Assembly (NCBI GenBank): GCA_026196875.1
Contig: JAPHTP010000004.1
Span: 62,001 to 126,000 of the forward strand
DNA length: 64,000 nt
Origin: Kangiellaceae bacterium
GTDB taxonomy: Bacteria; Pseudomonadota; Gammaproteobacteria; Enterobacterales; Kangiellaceae
Direction of reading: 5' to 3'
The position numbers and the translations under genes were made by a program. The notes under the pieces were generated by a model. The model made no database searches, was not told where the DNA came from, and saw only the letters and a list, made by a program, of their open reading frames with translations. Positions 61,807 through 64,000 of the stretch are shown here, in pieces. How positions within the stretch are numbered: position 1 is the stretch's first letter; each line of letters begins with the position of its first letter.

Positions 61807-63840
61807 TTGATCGCCACTTGCTGTTTTTTAGTTCCGACGAAACTTTCTGCCCAACTCGCCAGTCGAATTGATTACACTCAAGAGGAGCTCGAGTGGATCC
61901 AAAATAATCCGGTAATTTATTACAGCGATGATAATTCATGGGAACCATTTGTTAATTTAAATCGTAGAGGTCAAATGGAGGGCATATCCGTTGATTACCT
62001 TAACCTCATTCAAGAAAAGACCGGACTAGAATTTAAATTCATAAAATCTGACACATGGAGTCAGGTAATTGAGCGGCTAAAGAGGAAACAGATAAAACTT
62101 GTACTCGCCGCAATTCACGCTCAAGAAAGGGACGCTTTCGCTGATTTCACCGATGCCTACTTTAGCTCTCCTTTGGCAATTATAACCGGCCCCGATTATT
62201 CTTATGTGCACGATATCGAGGAACTCTATGGCCGGCGAGTTGCAATTCCTAGGGGCTATTATTCGGTCAGTTACTTACAGAAAAATCATCCTGGAATAGA
62301 CCTGGTGTTTGTTGACAGCCTCGACCAGGCTTTACAAGCGGTGGCAGACAAAAATGTCGATGCATTCATTGGAAATTTGGCCGTCGCAATTTTCAAATTG
62401 AGACAATCCAAACTAACTAATCTAAAAATTTCTGGCACTATTGAGGAAGATTTTGAAGTTCGAATGATGGTGACCAAAGACAACTTACCGCTGATTAGCA
62501 TTATTAACAAAACTCTTGAGCGAATTTCTGATAGTGAAAAACGAATGATTGCAAATAGTTGGTTTAACGTTGCAATCGAAACAGGTTTTAACCCAGAAAC
62601 TATCTGGAAAGCCTCTGCTATGGTTGTATTAGTATTATTCATGATTTTTTTGTGGGTGATCCAGCTACGAAATGAAATTGAGCGACGACAAAAAACTGAG
62701 GAGCAATTGATCCTAGCTCGAGAGGATGCGGAAAAAGCGAACCGTGCTAAATCTGAGTTTCTGGCTAATATGAGTCATGAGATCCGAACACCAATGAATG
62801 CGGTATTTGGTTATTCTCAGTTGTTGTCTGAGACTAAATTGGATAAAGAACAGAAAAGTTACCTTGATGCAATTTCTGTTGGTACCAATGGTTTACTTCA
62901 TATCATTAATGATATTTTGGAAATATCGAAGATAGAAGCGGGTAAGATGACTATCGAACCTGGACCGGTTGATGTTCGCCAGTTAATTACAGAAGTTTAT
63001 CAGCTGTTTAAAGATCCCATGTTCGAAAAAGGGCTTGAATATTCAACGCGAATTGACGAAGAAGTTCCTCAGTTTATTATCAGTGATAACAACAGAATTC
63101 GTCAGATTTTAATTAATCTTATAGGCAATGCATTTAAATTTACCAACCAGGGCCGAATTGAATTGGTAGTCGACTGGCGAGCCGAACGAGAAGAAAATTC
63201 TCTCGAATTTAGAATCATTGATTCTGGTATTGGAATAGAAAAAGAACGATACCAAAGTATTTTTGAGCACTTCGAATATCAAGTTAACCCGAGTGAAAGT
63301 CATATTGCCAGTAGCGGATTGGGTTTGTCTATTTGTAAAAAGCTGGCGGAAAAACTCGGTGGAAAAATCCTGCTTGAAAGCGAAATAGGCAAGGGCAGCT
63401 GCTTTAGTCTTGTTTTGAGGAAAGTAAAAATATCGCCCGCAGGACTAACTGATGTTGAGCGAACAACAACAAGCTTTAGACCTGCTACTTTACTGATTGT
63501 CGATGATGTAAAAAGTAACCGTTTTATATTACGAAAATATTGCGCTTCCTACGGGTTTAACTTGTTGGAAGCGGAAAACGGTCAACAGGCGATAGAACTT
63601 GCGCTTGAGCATAAACCCGAATTAGTTTTTATGGATGTGAGAATGCCTGAAGTAAACGGTTACGAAGCAACTCAGGTAATTAAGCGATCACTTCCCCAAA
63701 CGATTGTGATTGCAGTCACTGCTTCAGCACTGGAAAGCGAAGACTCAAAAGCAAAAAATGCTGTCTTTGACGACTTTTTACGCAAGCCAATATTAAAACA
63801 AAAGATCCTCAAGGTGCTATCGTCTTACCTGTCAAAGTAA
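61807..63840 (+). CDS. Hybrid sensor histidine kinase with periplasmic solute-binding (SBP_bac_3) domain
   Basis: The frame is at least 677 residues. A periplasmic type-3 solute-binding domain (about 25-255) senses a small ligand. A membrane helix lies at about 260-285. HisKA follows with [19 protein letters not shown], then HATPase with NAFKFTNQG, DSGIGIEK and SGLGLSICKKL, and a C-terminal receiver with LVFMDVRMPEVNGYE and FLRKPI. The start is unclear. TTG at 61807 gives a poor signal peptide, while a GGAG at 61733 sits 7 nt before an in-frame ATA at 61744 that would give a complete one. No regulator gene is adjacent. Confidence 0.9.
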   Translation: MIATCCFLVPTKLSAQLASRIDYTQEELEWIQNNPVIYYSDDNSWEPFVNLNRRGQMEGISVDYLNLIQEKTGLEFKFIKSDTWSQVIERLKRKQIKLVLAAIHAQERDAFADFTDAYFSSPLAIITGPDYSYVHDIEELYGRRVAIPRGYYSVSYLQKNHPGIDLVFVDSLDQALQAVADKNVDAFIGNLAVAIFKLRQSKLTNLKISGTIEEDFEVRMMVTKDNLPLISIINKTLERISDSEKRMIANSWFNVAIETGFNPETIWKASAMVVLVLFMIFLWVIQLRNEIERRQKTEEQLILAREDAEKANRAKSEFLANMSHEIRTPMNAVFGYSQLLSETKLDKEQKSYLDAISVGTNGLLHIINDILEISKIEAGKMTIEPGPVDVRQLITEVYQLFKDPMFEKGLEYSTRIDEEVPQFIISDNNRIRQILINLIGNAFKFTNQGRIELVVDWRAEREENSLEFRIIDSGIGIEKERYQSIFEHFEYQVNPSESHIASSGLGLSICKKLAEKLGGKILLESEIGKGSCFSLVLRKVKISPAGLTDVERTTTSFRPATLLIVDDVKSNRFILRKYCASYGFNLLEAENGQQAIELALEHKPELVFMDVRMPEVNGYEATQVIKRSLPQTIVIAVTASALESEDSKAKNAVFDDFLRKPILKQKILKVLSSYLSK

Positions 63841-63866
63841 CTCCAATTAAGATAATTTTTAAGGAT

Positions 63867-63893
63867 AAAAAAAAGCCGTTAGAGACCAACGGC
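63867..63893 (-). terminator. Terminator for a leftward gene beyond the window
   Basis: GCCGTT / AACGGC (63875-63893) is a 6-bp stem with a 7-nt loop. Eight As precede it on the plus strand, giving a U-tract for minus-strand RNA. It should end a gene lying to the right of this window. Confidence 0.6.
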
Positions 63894-64000
63894 AAAAGGC
63901 TTCGTAGAGCTAATTAGAGTTCACCGAAGTGAATCAGGGAGATATAAATGTGAATTAAGAATTTTTCGCGATTAAAACCACTCTCATTCAATGAATACGC

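Noticed and set aside
1-64000. tRNA, rRNA, CRISPR array or prophage
   Set aside because: I scanned the spacers for T-loop motifs, regular direct repeats and phage structural genes and saw none.

Overview
The window is a stretch of chromosome from a low-GC (about 40% by eye) gammaproteobacterium. Nothing in the sequence fixes the genus. PutA with a divergent Lrp-type regulator, PepD at its usual length, SoxR, NorR, a Kef antiporter, the cyclophilin with a sorting tail and the many secreted peptidases suggest a marine, protein-degrading heterotroph of the Kangiellaceae/Alteromonadales kind (inference). No rRNA, tRNA, CRISPR array, phage or integrase was found.

Layout. 1-6.4 kb: the 3' end of a cytochrome b561 gene, a secreted cyclophilin, a Kef-type antiporter, a GFA protein with an FAD monooxygenase, and an aminotransferase. 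6.5-9.6 kb: two stress-regulator pairs with readable operators. One is SoxR with a divergent VOC protein; the other is NorR with a divergent small membrane protein that resembles PpyR. 9.8-18.2 kb: a saccharopine-dehydrogenase-like gene, then a secreted serine hydrolase and a CocE/S15 hydrolase facing a membrane-bound winged-helix/beta-propeller regulator. 18.6-23.3 kb: a secreted astacin protease and a run of small hypothetical genes. 23.7-27.8 kb: an overlapping operon (HxlR regulator, P-loop kinase, membrane winged-helix regulator, gluzincin-like protein) facing an SDR gene. 27.8-30.4 kb: a MITE-like element, a coiled-coil membrane protein, a PaiA-like acetyltransferase and an Imm22-like protein. 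30.5-33.3 kb: an ECF sigma / HEAT anti-sigma / DUF4097 operon.

33.7-43.7 kb: a giant hybrid sensor kinase, an M20 amidohydrolase, and an ABC-F ATPase behind a long leader that encodes a 22-residue peptide. 44.4-48.7 kb: a CDGSH-FMN glutamate-synthase-like fusion, then a membrane XRE regulator with a serine hydrolase. 48.9-54.6 kb: a 1112-residue BNR/sortilin-type lipoprotein, two small conserved proteins and a REC-EAL protein. 54.6-64 kb: putA with a divergent putR and three CAG-N9-CTG sites, a nucleotidyltransferase, pepD, and a second hybrid kinase with a periplasmic solute-binding sensor.

How it fits together. Secreted hydrolases (astacin, CocE, M20, gluzincin, sortilin-like protein, two serine hydrolases) feed cytosolic peptide and amino-acid use (PepD, PutA, aminotransferase). 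Many one-component regulators sit divergently beside their probable targets. The most distinctive signals are the ABC-F leader peptide with its hairpins, the NorR/sigma-54/PpyR-like unit, the SoxR box in a 19-bp-spacer promoter, the four-gene HxlR operon, and a 368-bp element with terminal inverted repeats.
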